DNA of 7,731 bases from Anaerolineae bacterium (GTDB lineage: Bacteria > Chloroflexota > Anaerolineae > B4-G1). Shown here piece by piece: positions 1 to 5,865 of this stretch. A program made the translations under genes and the position numbers. Numbering within the stretch: the first letter of the stretch is position 1; every line of letters starts with the position of its first letter. Under the pieces are notes generated by a model that searched no databases, was not told the DNA's origin, and saw only the letters and a program-made list of their open reading frames with translations. Where the stretch lies: NCBI GenBank assembly GCA_030612185.1, contig JAUWOI010000191.1:1-7731 (forward strand), in the 5' to 3' direction.

Positions 1-2
1 AC

Positions 3-53
3 AACCCTTTCTGGCACATCGCCGAGCACGAGAGCCCCGCTACACCCCGCTGA
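3..53 (+). CDS. Possible C-terminal tail of a convergent gene
   Basis: Frame 3 of the plus strand is open from the left edge and reads NPFWHIAEHESPATPR before TGA at 51-53. The composition looks protein-like, and such a gene would overlap the SDR stop codon by 14 nt, as convergent genes sometimes do. Only 16 codons are visible and I do not recognise the family. No minus-strand gene start is convincing in the same 39 bases. This is a weak call. Confidence 0.22.
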   Translation, partial: NPFWHIAEHESPATPR

Positions 54-873
54 ACGCCGAAAAGCCCCCATCCACCGGCACCACAATCCCCGTGACGAAT
101 TCCGCACCCGGCGATAGCAGCCACAGCATCGTGCCGATCAAGTCCTCCGGGTCACCGAAGCGGCCCATCGGCGTGTGGTCAATGATGGTCTGCCCGCGAG
201 GGGTCAATTCACCCGTCTGCTCGTCGGTCAGCAGGAAGCGGTTCTGCTCAGTCAGGAAAAAGCCAGGGGCGAGAGCGTTGACCCGGATGTGGGGCGAATA
301 CTCCTGCGCCAGGTGGACAGCCAGCCATTGTGTGAAGTTGCTCACCGCCGCCTTGGCCGCCGAGTAGGCCGGAATACGGGTCAGGGGGCGCAAGGCGCTC
401 ATCGAAGAGACGTTGAGAACGATGCCATGTCCCTGCTCCGCCATCAGCCGCCCAAACACCTGGCTGGGCAGTAGCGCGCCGATGAAGTTCAGGTCAAAGA
501 CCCACTGGATGGCGTCGGCCGGTAGATCGAAGAAGGTCAGGTCGGGGCTGGTGGTGGCCTGCTTCTTGTTGCCCCCCGCGCCGTTGATCAGGATGTCCAC
601 GTGATCAAAACGGGCCAGCACAGCGTCACGGCCAATCTCCAGGCTGGCTTTGTCGAGCACGTTGCACTGCACAGCAATGGCTTCACCTCCCTCGGCTGCA
701 ATCTCGTTGGCCACTCTCTGTGCCGCCTCCTCCGCTATGTCCAGCACAGCCACCTTCACGCCGAGCCGTCCCAGAGCGTTGCTCATCACCCCGCATAGCA
801 CCCCGCCGCCGCCAGTGACGACAGCGACCTTTCCTGATAATACGAAAAGACTGTCTAGATATTCGTCGCCCAT
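40..873 (-). CDS. uxuB: SDR-family fructuronate reductase (D-mannonate oxidoreductase)
   Basis: This 277-aa classical short-chain dehydrogenase would reduce D-fructuronate to D-mannonate with NAD(P)H, the step before mannonate dehydratase in hexuronate breakdown. The cofactor loop TGGGGVLCG is at 20-28. D45 at the end of strand 2 favours NAD(H). The structural motif is NGAGG (97-101), followed by N129. The catalytic residues are S157, Y170 and K174 (YSAAK), with the normal 13-residue Ser-Tyr spacing. The features LSGKVAVVTGGGGVL, ILINGAGGNKKQATT and FFDL are typical of the B. subtilis YjmF/UxuB-type SDR mannonate oxidoreductases, which are unrelated to the long-chain UxuB of E. coli. Its place after uxaC and uxaE supports this. 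The start is ATG 873, overlapping the kinase stop by one base. The stop is TAG at 40-42. Another hexuronate or gluconate dehydrogenase is the main alternative. Confidence 0.82.
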   Translation of the reverse strand: MGDEYLDSLFVLSGKVAVVTGGGGVLCGVMSNALGRLGVKVAVLDIAEEAAQRVANEIAAEGGEAIAVQCNVLDKASLEIGRDAVLARFDHVDILINGAGGNKKQATTSPDLTFFDLPADAIQWVFDLNFIGALLPSQVFGRLMAEQGHGIVLNVSSMSALRPLTRIPAYSAAKAAVSNFTQWLAVHLAQEYSPHIRVNALAPGFFLTEQNRFLLTDEQTGELTPRGQTIIDHTPMGRFGDPEDLIGTMLWLLSPGAEFVTGIVVPVDGGFSAFSGV

Positions 874-1916
874 TATGCCTCCTTCTCCTCACCTTTCTCA
901 ATCATTGCTCCTGGCACTGTTTGGAGGCGATAAGTCGCCGATGCGCCAGCCTCGTGCAAGGCTTTCTCTAGCCGCGTGGTGTCTGGCCAGGGCCAGAGGG
1001 CGATGGTCGTACCGCCGTGGCCGGCGCCGGCCAGCTTGGCCCCCAGTGCGCCGGCCTCCAGGGCGGCAGCGATCAGCCTCTCATTCACCTCGCCAGAGCC
1101 GCCCAGGGTGCGCTGGATGGCGTGATTCTCGTTCATCAGTCGCCCCAACAGCGGCCAGTCGGCCGTGAGGAGTGATTTTTTGCCTATGCGGGCGATCTCC
1201 GTGATGCGCTTGTATCCCTCCACCACGGTTGCCTCTCCCTCCAACCAGCGTTCGCGGATCGGTTTGTGGACCGCGCCGGAGGCATGCTGCACGCCGGTAA
1301 AACTCAACACGAAGGGCAACCGAGATACATAGTCAGCCAGCGGCTCGATAGTAGCGAAGAGTTCCGCCTCGGCTTCACGGTAGAATTGTTTCCCTCGGAA
1401 GTCCATGTAATTCAGGCCGCCGAAAGTGCACATGTAGGCGTCTTGATAGCCACACACGACTTTGAGATAGTTCAACTCAATGTAACGGGCCCTCTCGGCC
1501 AATTGGTACAGGTGGGGATGTTCTCCCTGCCAGGCCAACAACGCTTGCAGCAAGGCCACCACCAGTGCCGTGGACCCCGACAGTCCACTGCGCAAGGGGA
1601 TTTCGCTCTCGTAGCGCACGCGACAGGCCAGCGGCGGCAGGCGCATATAGTCGAGGACGGCCCGGCCCACGTCGAAGCAGTCGCGCTGCGGACGCAGATC
1701 ATCCCGGCTGGTGATCCGACATTCCTGCTCGTTGGTTTCCAGCACGAGGTGAGGGGCCTGCCCTGAGCCTGCCGAAGGGGCGGGCGTCACGGTCACGCGT
1801 GCACGCATGCCCACCGAGCATGAGAGAACCGCGCCGCCGTACATGTCTGTTGGGTTGCCGATAATCCCGGCCCGGCCAGGTGCCGAGCAGATCACCTCAC
1901 GTTGATCAGAGTTCAT
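873..1916 (-). CDS. GHMP-family sugar kinase, glucuronokinase-like
   Basis: This 347-aa kinase has all three GHMP motifs. The substrate motif is RAGIIGNPTDMYGG (15-28), the ATP loop PLRSGLSGSTA (107-117) and the C-terminal glycine motif GAKLAGAGHGG (292-302). GYQDAYM contains D159, the likely catalytic base, followed by FGGLNYMDF. The GNPTDxYGG form, in place of the GEHTDY of galactokinases, together with PxxxGLSGS and the GGLxYMDF segment, resembles plant glucuronokinase, which makes D-glucuronate 1-phosphate from D-glucuronate. The comparison is from memory. With UxaC upstream producing glucuronate and a uridylyltransferase next door, anomeric uronate phosphorylation is the best reading. 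Galacturonate or another sugar remains possible. The start ATG 1916 overlaps the galU stop by 11 nt with only a weak AAGG site, implying coupling. Residues about 46-55 (APSAGSGQAP) come from an inserted repeat. The TAA stop shares one base with the next ATG. Confidence 0.75.
   Translation of the reverse strand: MNSDQREVICSAPGRAGIIGNPTDMYGGAVLSCSVGMRARVTVTPAPSAGSGQAPHLVLETNEQECRITSRDDLRPQRDCFDVGRAVLDYMRLPPLACRVRYESEIPLRSGLSGSTALVVALLQALLAWQGEHPHLYQLAERARYIELNYLKVVCGYQDAYMCTFGGLNYMDFRGKQFYREAEAELFATIEPLADYVSRLPFVLSFTGVQHASGAVHKPIRERWLEGEATVVEGYKRITEIARIGKKSLLTADWPLLGRLMNENHAIQRTLGGSGEVNERLIAAALEAGALGAKLAGAGHGGTTIALWPWPDTTRLEKALHEAGASATYRLQTVPGAMIEKGEEKEA
878..883 (-). promoter_or_regulatory. 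Ribosome binding site of the SDR gene inside the kinase C-terminus
   Basis: The minus strand reads GGTGAGGAGAAGGAGGCATAATG. AGGAGG lies 4 nt before ATG 873, with a second purine-rich match just upstream. The same bases encode the last kinase residues (GEEKEA), and TAATG merges stop and start. Confidence 0.75.
1757..1780. repeat. Dispersed CCTGAGC..GCCGAAGGG repeat inside the GHMP kinase gene
   Basis: The plus strand reads CCTGCCCTGAGC, CT, GCCGAAGGGG. Apart from one substitution and the short centre it equals the element at 6361-6384 in iolO. It encodes about PSAGSGQAP in the loop between two N-terminal strands of the kinase, so the frame is kept. Confidence 0.75.
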
Positions 1917-2808
1917 AGGCTTTGGCCTTGATGTATTTTCGGGCTAGATAGCCGTATCGTTCATCAGACAGGGTGAAGTCAATGAAGGTGCGAAAGTAAC
2001 TCTCGAAATTACCCACGTCATAGCGACGCTGGTCAGGAGAGAGGAGCCAGGCATAAACTGATTCTCCCATGTGGATCAACAATTTGATCGCGTCGGTCAG
2101 TTGAATCTCTCCCCGCTCGTCGGGCAACGTACGACTGAGTGCCTCGAAGATGGCCGGACTGAAGACGTAGCGTGCGGCTACCGCCAGAGTGGTCGGGGCA
2201 GTGCCTGTGGGGGGCTTCTCAACAATGTCGGTTACGGCCACCGGCTCACCGGGGGGAGGTTCAGCACTGTTGATGCTGACGATGCCGTAACGGAAGGCTT
2301 CTTCCAGAGGTACTTTCTCCACAGCTACGACGGCCGCCGCTCCCAGTTGGCGATGGGCTTTCATCATCGCTTGCAGTGGGGCAGCAGGGTTCTCGGCAGC
2401 GATGAGGCTATCTCCCAGTGCCACCACACAGTCGTCGCTGTCCACGAAATCGGCGCCCAGCGAAATCGCGTGGCCCAGCCCCTTAGGAGCGCTCTGCCGG
2501 GTGTAGAAAAAGCGCGACTTGCCATCGAGGTAAGACAGGTCCGCCAGCCCCGCTTCGTTCCCGGCCTGCTTTAGCGCCGACACGAGTTCGGGGTCTGCGT
2601 CGAAGTGGTCTTCGATGGCCCGCTTGCGGCGCCCGGTGACTATGAGAATCTGGCGCAGGCCGGCGGCCTGCAATTCTTCCACCACGTACTGGATCACTGG
2701 TTTGCGCCCCACCGGTAGCATCTCCTTGGGCTGCGACTTGGTGGCCGGTAAGAGTCGCGTGCCCAACCCCGCGGCCGGGACGATTGCCTTGGTTATCGGT
2801 TCAGCCAT
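1906..2808 (-). CDS. galU: GalU-like UTP:sugar-1-phosphate uridylyltransferase
   Basis: This 300-aa nucleotidyltransferase transfers UMP from UTP to a sugar 1-phosphate, giving a UDP-sugar and pyrophosphate. The N-terminal signature (A12 to E29) contains AAGLGTRLLPATKSQPKE, the nucleotide-binding loop with R18 and K28. QSAPKGLGHAI is at 105-115, the metal-binding region LGDSLI has D133, VEKP (E197, K198) contacts the sugar phosphate, and GEIQLTDAI is at 233-241. The C-terminal part departs from classical GalU: where YDxGxKxGY is expected, it reads RYDVGNFESYF (262-272). I have seen that form in a subgroup of GalU-like proteins, and it could change sugar specificity. The gene overlaps the kinase gene by 11 nt. 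A GHMP kinase normally supplies the sugar 1-phosphate for such an enzyme, so glucuronate 1-phosphate or galacturonate 1-phosphate is a possible substrate besides glucose 1-phosphate. Family confidence is high; substrate is inferred. Confidence 0.9.
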   Translation of the reverse strand: MAEPITKAIVPAAGLGTRLLPATKSQPKEMLPVGRKPVIQYVVEELQAAGLRQILIVTGRRKRAIEDHFDADPELVSALKQAGNEAGLADLSYLDGKSRFFYTRQSAPKGLGHAISLGADFVDSDDCVVALGDSLIAAENPAAPLQAMMKAHRQLGAAAVVAVEKVPLEEAFRYGIVSINSAEPPPGEPVAVTDIVEKPPTGTAPTTLAVAARYVFSPAIFEALSRTLPDERGEIQLTDAIKLLIHMGESVYAWLLSPDQRRYDVGNFESYFRTFIDFTLSDERYGYLARKYIKAKAYEL

Positions 2809-2817
2809 TGGTAGTTT

Positions 2818-2823
2818 CCTCCT
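2818..2823 (-). promoter_or_regulatory. Strong ribosome binding site of the galU-like gene
   Basis: The minus strand reads TAAGGAGG, so the Shine-Dalgarno AGGAGG starts on the last base of the uxaE TAA stop and lies 9 nt before ATG 2808. This fixes the start and suggests that ribosomes finishing uxaE can reinitiate. Confidence 0.8.
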
Positions 2824-4394
2824 TACACTCTCTTACACCCTGCGAAAGGGGACAGGTGCCGCTCAAAGTGAGACTCGAGTAGCGCGTAGTAAACTTCCTC
2901 GTGCTTCCGCAGTGCTGCCAGCAGCCGGTCACCGAATCGATTCAGCACCGAACCGAATGTCACATGCAGCACTTGCCGTGCGTCAAACTGATCCAGGAGG
3001 TCGGGCAGGTCGGCGTCACTCAGTGCGCCTGCCTTCCCCCCGGAGGGGGAATTAAGGGTGGGCGGGACGTTGGTCAGTTGCGCTGATACGTGATAGGTAG
3101 CGCGGTCCGTTTCGTAGCGCTCGCGAGCAAAGGACAGAATCTCCTTGAAGAAGGTTGGGGCTACCTGGGCCACAGCACGCAGCGCCTCCAGGTAACTGGT
3201 GCCAGCGGTCTTGACGTGCACCAGCGATCCGGTGAGCCCAGCCGAACCGCCATCCGCCAATCGGGCGGCGATGGGGTAGATGCTGAACTTGTCAGACCCG
3301 GAGTGGATACTGATCTTGTACGGCCCCATCGCCCGCGCCACGGCTGCATGGCGGGCGAACTCGGCCGCAAACGTGTCCAGGTCGCCGATGTAGTCCACGC
3401 CCTTCTCGAAGCGCCCGACGAAACGGGGGGCCAGGCTGACCCAGCGTACCCCCAGGCGACGCAACTCGTTGGCGATGAAGAAGTGCTCCTCTGGCGAGGT
3501 CGGTGTCTCCGTCTCGTCCACAGAGACCTCGAACTCAAAGCCATTCTCTCCCGCCCGCTCGGACAAGTAGCGGTACATTCGCGCCGCGTGAGCGACTGCG
3601 TGCCCGTACTTGGCCGCCGCCCGCCACAATACTTCCCGCTCGAAGGTGAGGGCTTCCTCTCCCAGGTCGAAGGGGCGGGCCAGGTAGCGTCGCTCCATAT
3701 CCCTTACCGTGTCTTCCAGCGCGTCCCAGGGGAGAGCCTGCATCTTGGCCTCGACCTCGGCAGGCGGGGCGGTGTGCGCTTCATTGTCCACGTGGTCGCC
3801 GGGGTCCACCGTGAAAAAGGTATACCCGGCAGCGACGAAACTGTCCACGACATCGGGTGTCTTGAGGTGGTCGGCGTCCGCGCCCCATGGCTTGCGCCAG
3901 CCCTCCTGGAAGAGACCCCAGGTGGCATCGTCCACCACCTGCTGCGGTGTACGGCCCGTGCGGGCGTTTTCGCGCACTGACTGCTGGGCGAAGATCGGCG
4001 CGATACCGTCGAACTGCCGGGCCGCCCGCACGTGCCCCGGAGTTGCCAGCCCCAGCCGGTCGCCAAAGCCGGCCGAGGTCTGAAGGCCCAGCGGCACAGG
4101 ACGCAGCCAGTACAGGCGAGTGCGCAGTGCAGCCCCGTTGGCTGGCGTGAGGGGGCAAAGAAATAACGAATTGCGAGTTGCGGATTGCGAATTTCTCTCA
4201 AAGCCAGTTGTGTTGCCCAGAACAACGAGATATTTGTCCTCATCGCTCCGCGCCAAAAGGTAGGAAGTGCCATCCAGGTCAACCACCGACCGAGGATAGA
4301 CCGTCAAGCCGGTCAGTTGCTCCAGAAACCGGGTTTTTTCCGAAAAACCTGGTTTCTCGTCCCGTTGTTCATTGTTCCATTGTTCATTGTTCAT
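2823..4394 (-). CDS. uxaE: Tagaturonate/fructuronate epimerase UxaE, expanded by in-frame repeats
   Basis: UxaE interconverts D-tagaturonate and D-fructuronate, so galacturonate (or inositol) carbon can enter the glucuronate branch without the tagaturonate reductase/altronate route. The family was first characterised in T. maritima. Recognisable blocks in this 523-aa protein are TVDPGDHVDNEAH (195-207), FEVSVDETETPTSPEEHF (288-305), YKISIHSGSDKFSIYP (359-374) and HVKTAGTSYLEALR (393-406). Start ATG 4394 overlaps the end of uxaC by 11 nt, with an AAGG about 10 nt upstream. Four repeat-derived stretches are encoded in frame: residues 1-10 (MNNEQWNNEQ), 13-25 (EKPGFSEKTRFLE), 67-76 (RNSQSATRNS) and about 446-456 (TLNSPSGGKAG). 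Because the first 25 or so residues are repeat-made, the ancestral start may lie further in. TTG 4307 and GTG 4286 are in frame, but neither has a strong ribosome site. The open frame and intact conserved blocks argue that the gene works. Confidence 0.9.
   Translation of the reverse strand: MNNEQWNNEQRDEKPGFSEKTRFLEQLTGLTVYPRSVVDLDGTSYLLARSDEDKYLVVLGNTTGFERNSQSATRNSLFLCPLTPANGAALRTRLYWLRPVPLGLQTSAGFGDRLGLATPGHVRAARQFDGIAPIFAQQSVRENARTGRTPQQVVDDATWGLFQEGWRKPWGADADHLKTPDVVDSFVAAGYTFFTVDPGDHVDNEAHTAPPAEVEAKMQALPWDALEDTVRDMERRYLARPFDLGEEALTFEREVLWRAAAKYGHAVAHAARMYRYLSERAGENGFEFEVSVDETETPTSPEEHFFIANELRRLGVRWVSLAPRFVGRFEKGVDYIGDLDTFAAEFARHAAVARAMGPYKISIHSGSDKFSIYPIAARLADGGSAGLTGSLVHVKTAGTSYLEALRAVAQVAPTFFKEILSFARERYETDRATYHVSAQLTNVPPTLNSPSGGKAGALSDADLPDLLDQFDARQVLHVTFGSVLNRFGDRLLAALRKHEEVYYALLESHFERHLSPFAGCKRV
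3033..3062. repeat. C-run/G-run inverted repeat inside uxaE
   Basis: TCCCCC and GGGGGA form a 6-bp stem with a 4-nt loop (3035-3050), followed by ATTAAGGGTGGG. The element encodes TLNSPSGGKAG in frame near residue 450 of UxaE. Only one copy is in the window. I recognise the type as a dispersed repeat from Chloroflexota-like genomes, so its repeat nature rests on memory. Confidence 0.5.
4167..4194. repeat. Heptamer tandem repeat (CGAATTG) inside uxaE
   Basis: Four degenerate heptamers run in a row: CGAATTG, CGAGTTG, CGGATTG and CGAATTT. On the minus strand they encode RNSQSATRNS. This low-complexity insert lies between the LVVLGNT strand and the PLTPANG segment of UxaE. Confidence 0.8.
4322..4357. 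repeat. Copy of the AGAAACCGGGTTT palindrome inside uxaE
   Basis: This copy matches the intergenic palindrome at 6762-6797 except for three substitutions in 36 positions, all in the second half, so the hairpin is imperfect here. It is translated in frame as part of the uxaE N-terminus (residues 13-25). Confidence 0.85.
4364..4394. repeat. Heptamer tandem repeat (ATTGTTC) at the uxaC/uxaE junction
   Basis: Four heptamers are present: GTTGTTC, ATTGTTC, (one extra C) ATTGTTC and ATTGTTC, followed by ATTG. They supply the uxaE start codon, its first ten residues (MNNEQWNNEQ) and the last codons of uxaC (NEQ and stop). Confidence 0.8.
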
Positions 4395-5811
4395 TGAATT
4401 TGTATGCCTTTTTGGCCAGCCGATAGGCCAGGTCCAGGATCATCTCCCGGGCGTCGTCCACGTCCACGATGGCCCGCACGACCAACCCCGCGAGCCAATT
4501 GGCGCTCATACGCCGCCACAGGTCGTGCCGCGCGGAAATCGAGGGGAATGCGCGGGTGTCGTCGTTGAAACCAACGGTGTTGTAGAGGCCGGTCGTCTCC
4601 ATCACCTGCTGGAAATAACGCTGCATACCGTTGACGCTGTCGTGGAACCACCAGGGCGGGCCGAGTTTCATAGCCGGATAGTGCCCGGCCAGGGGGGCCA
4701 GTTCGCGGGTATAGGTAGATGCGTCCAGCGTGAAGGCAATGAAGGTCAGGCGCGGATCGTTGCCGTACTTGTTCAGCAGTGGGTGCAGGTTGCGCGTAAA
4801 TTCAGCCTGGATGGGAATGTCGCACCCCATGTCCGGCCCCAACCGGTCAAAGAGCAACTGGTTGTGATTGCGATAGGAGCCGAAATGTACCTGCATCACC
4901 AGCCCGTCCTCGATGCTCATCCGCGCGCTCTCCATCAACATGTGGCCGAAGAAACGCGCCGCGTCCTCTGCTGTGGCCTGGCCCTTCAGCGCCCGCTGGA
5001 AAATCCGGTTCGCTTCCTGAGGGGATAGCTCGCCGGTGGTGAGCGAGGTTCCGTCGCTATCGGTCGCGGTCGCTCCCAGCGATTTGAAAAACACCCGCCG
5101 CTCTTCCAACGCCTTGACCAGGATCGAATACGAATTGATCTCAATGCCGGTCAGGTCGCTCAACTTGTTTATGTTCTGCCGCCAGCCCGGCCTCAGCAGA
5201 TGTACCACGTCGTCGGGGCGAAAGGTGGGTCGAATGTCCCCTTTCCAGCCGGAGGCCCGGATGGCCTGATGATGGCACAATGGGTCAGTCGCAAAGTCGG
5301 TGGTGCAGAGCACCTCGACGTTGAATCGCTCGAATAAGGCGCGCGGGCGGAATTCGGGCGCAGCCAACTGGGCCGCCATCTGGTCGTAGATGGCCTGGGC
5401 CGTCTCCCTCGTCAGTTTCTCCTTGATGCCGAAGACTTGGTCGAACACGTAGGCCAGCCAGATGCCAGTCGGTGTGCCCCGGAAGAGGTAAAAGTTCTCG
5501 GCGAAAATCTGCCAGATCTTGCGATGATCCTGCTCCCCGGTGTCAGCGGGAACCCCCAGCGATTCCAACGGGATACCCTGCGAGTAGAGCATACGGAAGA
5601 CGTAATGGTCCGGGATGATCAGCAACTCGGCGGGTGTGCCGAAGGTGGTCTCTGCGTCAACGAAGAGACGAGGGTCCACGTGCCCGTGTGGGCTGACGAT
5701 GGGCAGGTCGGCCACCGACTCGTACAACTCCCGCGCGAAACGCCGCTGCGCCGGGTCGGGGTCAAAGTACCGATCTGGGGGCAGGTGCCATTTGGGATAC
5801 GTCATCACCAT
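4384..5811 (-). CDS. uxaC: Uronate (glucuronate/galacturonate) isomerase UxaC
   Basis: This cytoplasmic amidohydrolase-superfamily isomerase interconverts D-glucuronate with D-fructuronate and D-galacturonate with D-tagaturonate. At 475 aa it has the normal family length. It opens with the family N-terminus, a short helix region followed by the metal-type HxH in SPHGHVDPRLF (H42, H44). LCTTDFATDPLCHHQAI lies in the middle. The C-terminal block has FNDDTRAFPSISARHD followed by LWRRMSANWLAGLV, typical of UxaC (compare the DSRSF..RHEYFRR region of the E. coli enzyme). Start ATG 5811 lies 12 nt after AGGAG (5824-5828); ATG 5805 is two codons later. The gene begins 54 nt after iolO, and its stop overlaps the uxaE start by 11 nt. 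It is the branch point of the cluster, since it can work in both directions between free aldohexuronates and keto-hexuronates. Confidence 0.95.
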   Translation of the reverse strand: MVMTYPKWHLPPDRYFDPDPAQRRFARELYESVADLPIVSPHGHVDPRLFVDAETTFGTPAELLIIPDHYVFRMLYSQGIPLESLGVPADTGEQDHRKIWQIFAENFYLFRGTPTGIWLAYVFDQVFGIKEKLTRETAQAIYDQMAAQLAAPEFRPRALFERFNVEVLCTTDFATDPLCHHQAIRASGWKGDIRPTFRPDDVVHLLRPGWRQNINKLSDLTGIEINSYSILVKALEERRVFFKSLGATATDSDGTSLTTGELSPQEANRIFQRALKGQATAEDAARFFGHMLMESARMSIEDGLVMQVHFGSYRNHNQLLFDRLGPDMGCDIPIQAEFTRNLHPLLNKYGNDPRLTFIAFTLDASTYTRELAPLAGHYPAMKLGPPWWFHDSVNGMQRYFQQVMETTGLYNTVGFNDDTRAFPSISARHDLWRRMSANWLAGLVVRAIVDVDDAREMILDLAYRLAKKAYKFNEQ

Positions 5812-5865
5812 TGAACGTCACGTCTCCTTTGGTGCGTTCGGAACTTCAGTGGTTCAAGTCCTCTA

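Noticed and set aside
650..1168. 172-aa open frame on the plus strand spanning the kinase/SDR junction
   Set aside because: Its Arg/Ser/Pro-rich, low-complexity translation is typical of a GC-rich shadow frame. It overlaps two confident genes.
3090..3980. 296-aa open frame on the plus strand opposite uxaE
   Set aside because: It is a shadow of the GC-rich uxaE coding strand. It has no recognisable domain, and the opposite frame contains clear UxaE motifs.
4167..4394. CRISPR-like repeats in the uxaE 5' region
   Set aside because: The units are 7-nt tandem repeats and a single palindrome, with no regular spacers of 25-40 nt.
4372..5028. 218-aa open frame on the plus strand opposite uxaC
   Set aside because: It is antisense to well-conserved UxaC blocks and has no family features or ribosome binding site.
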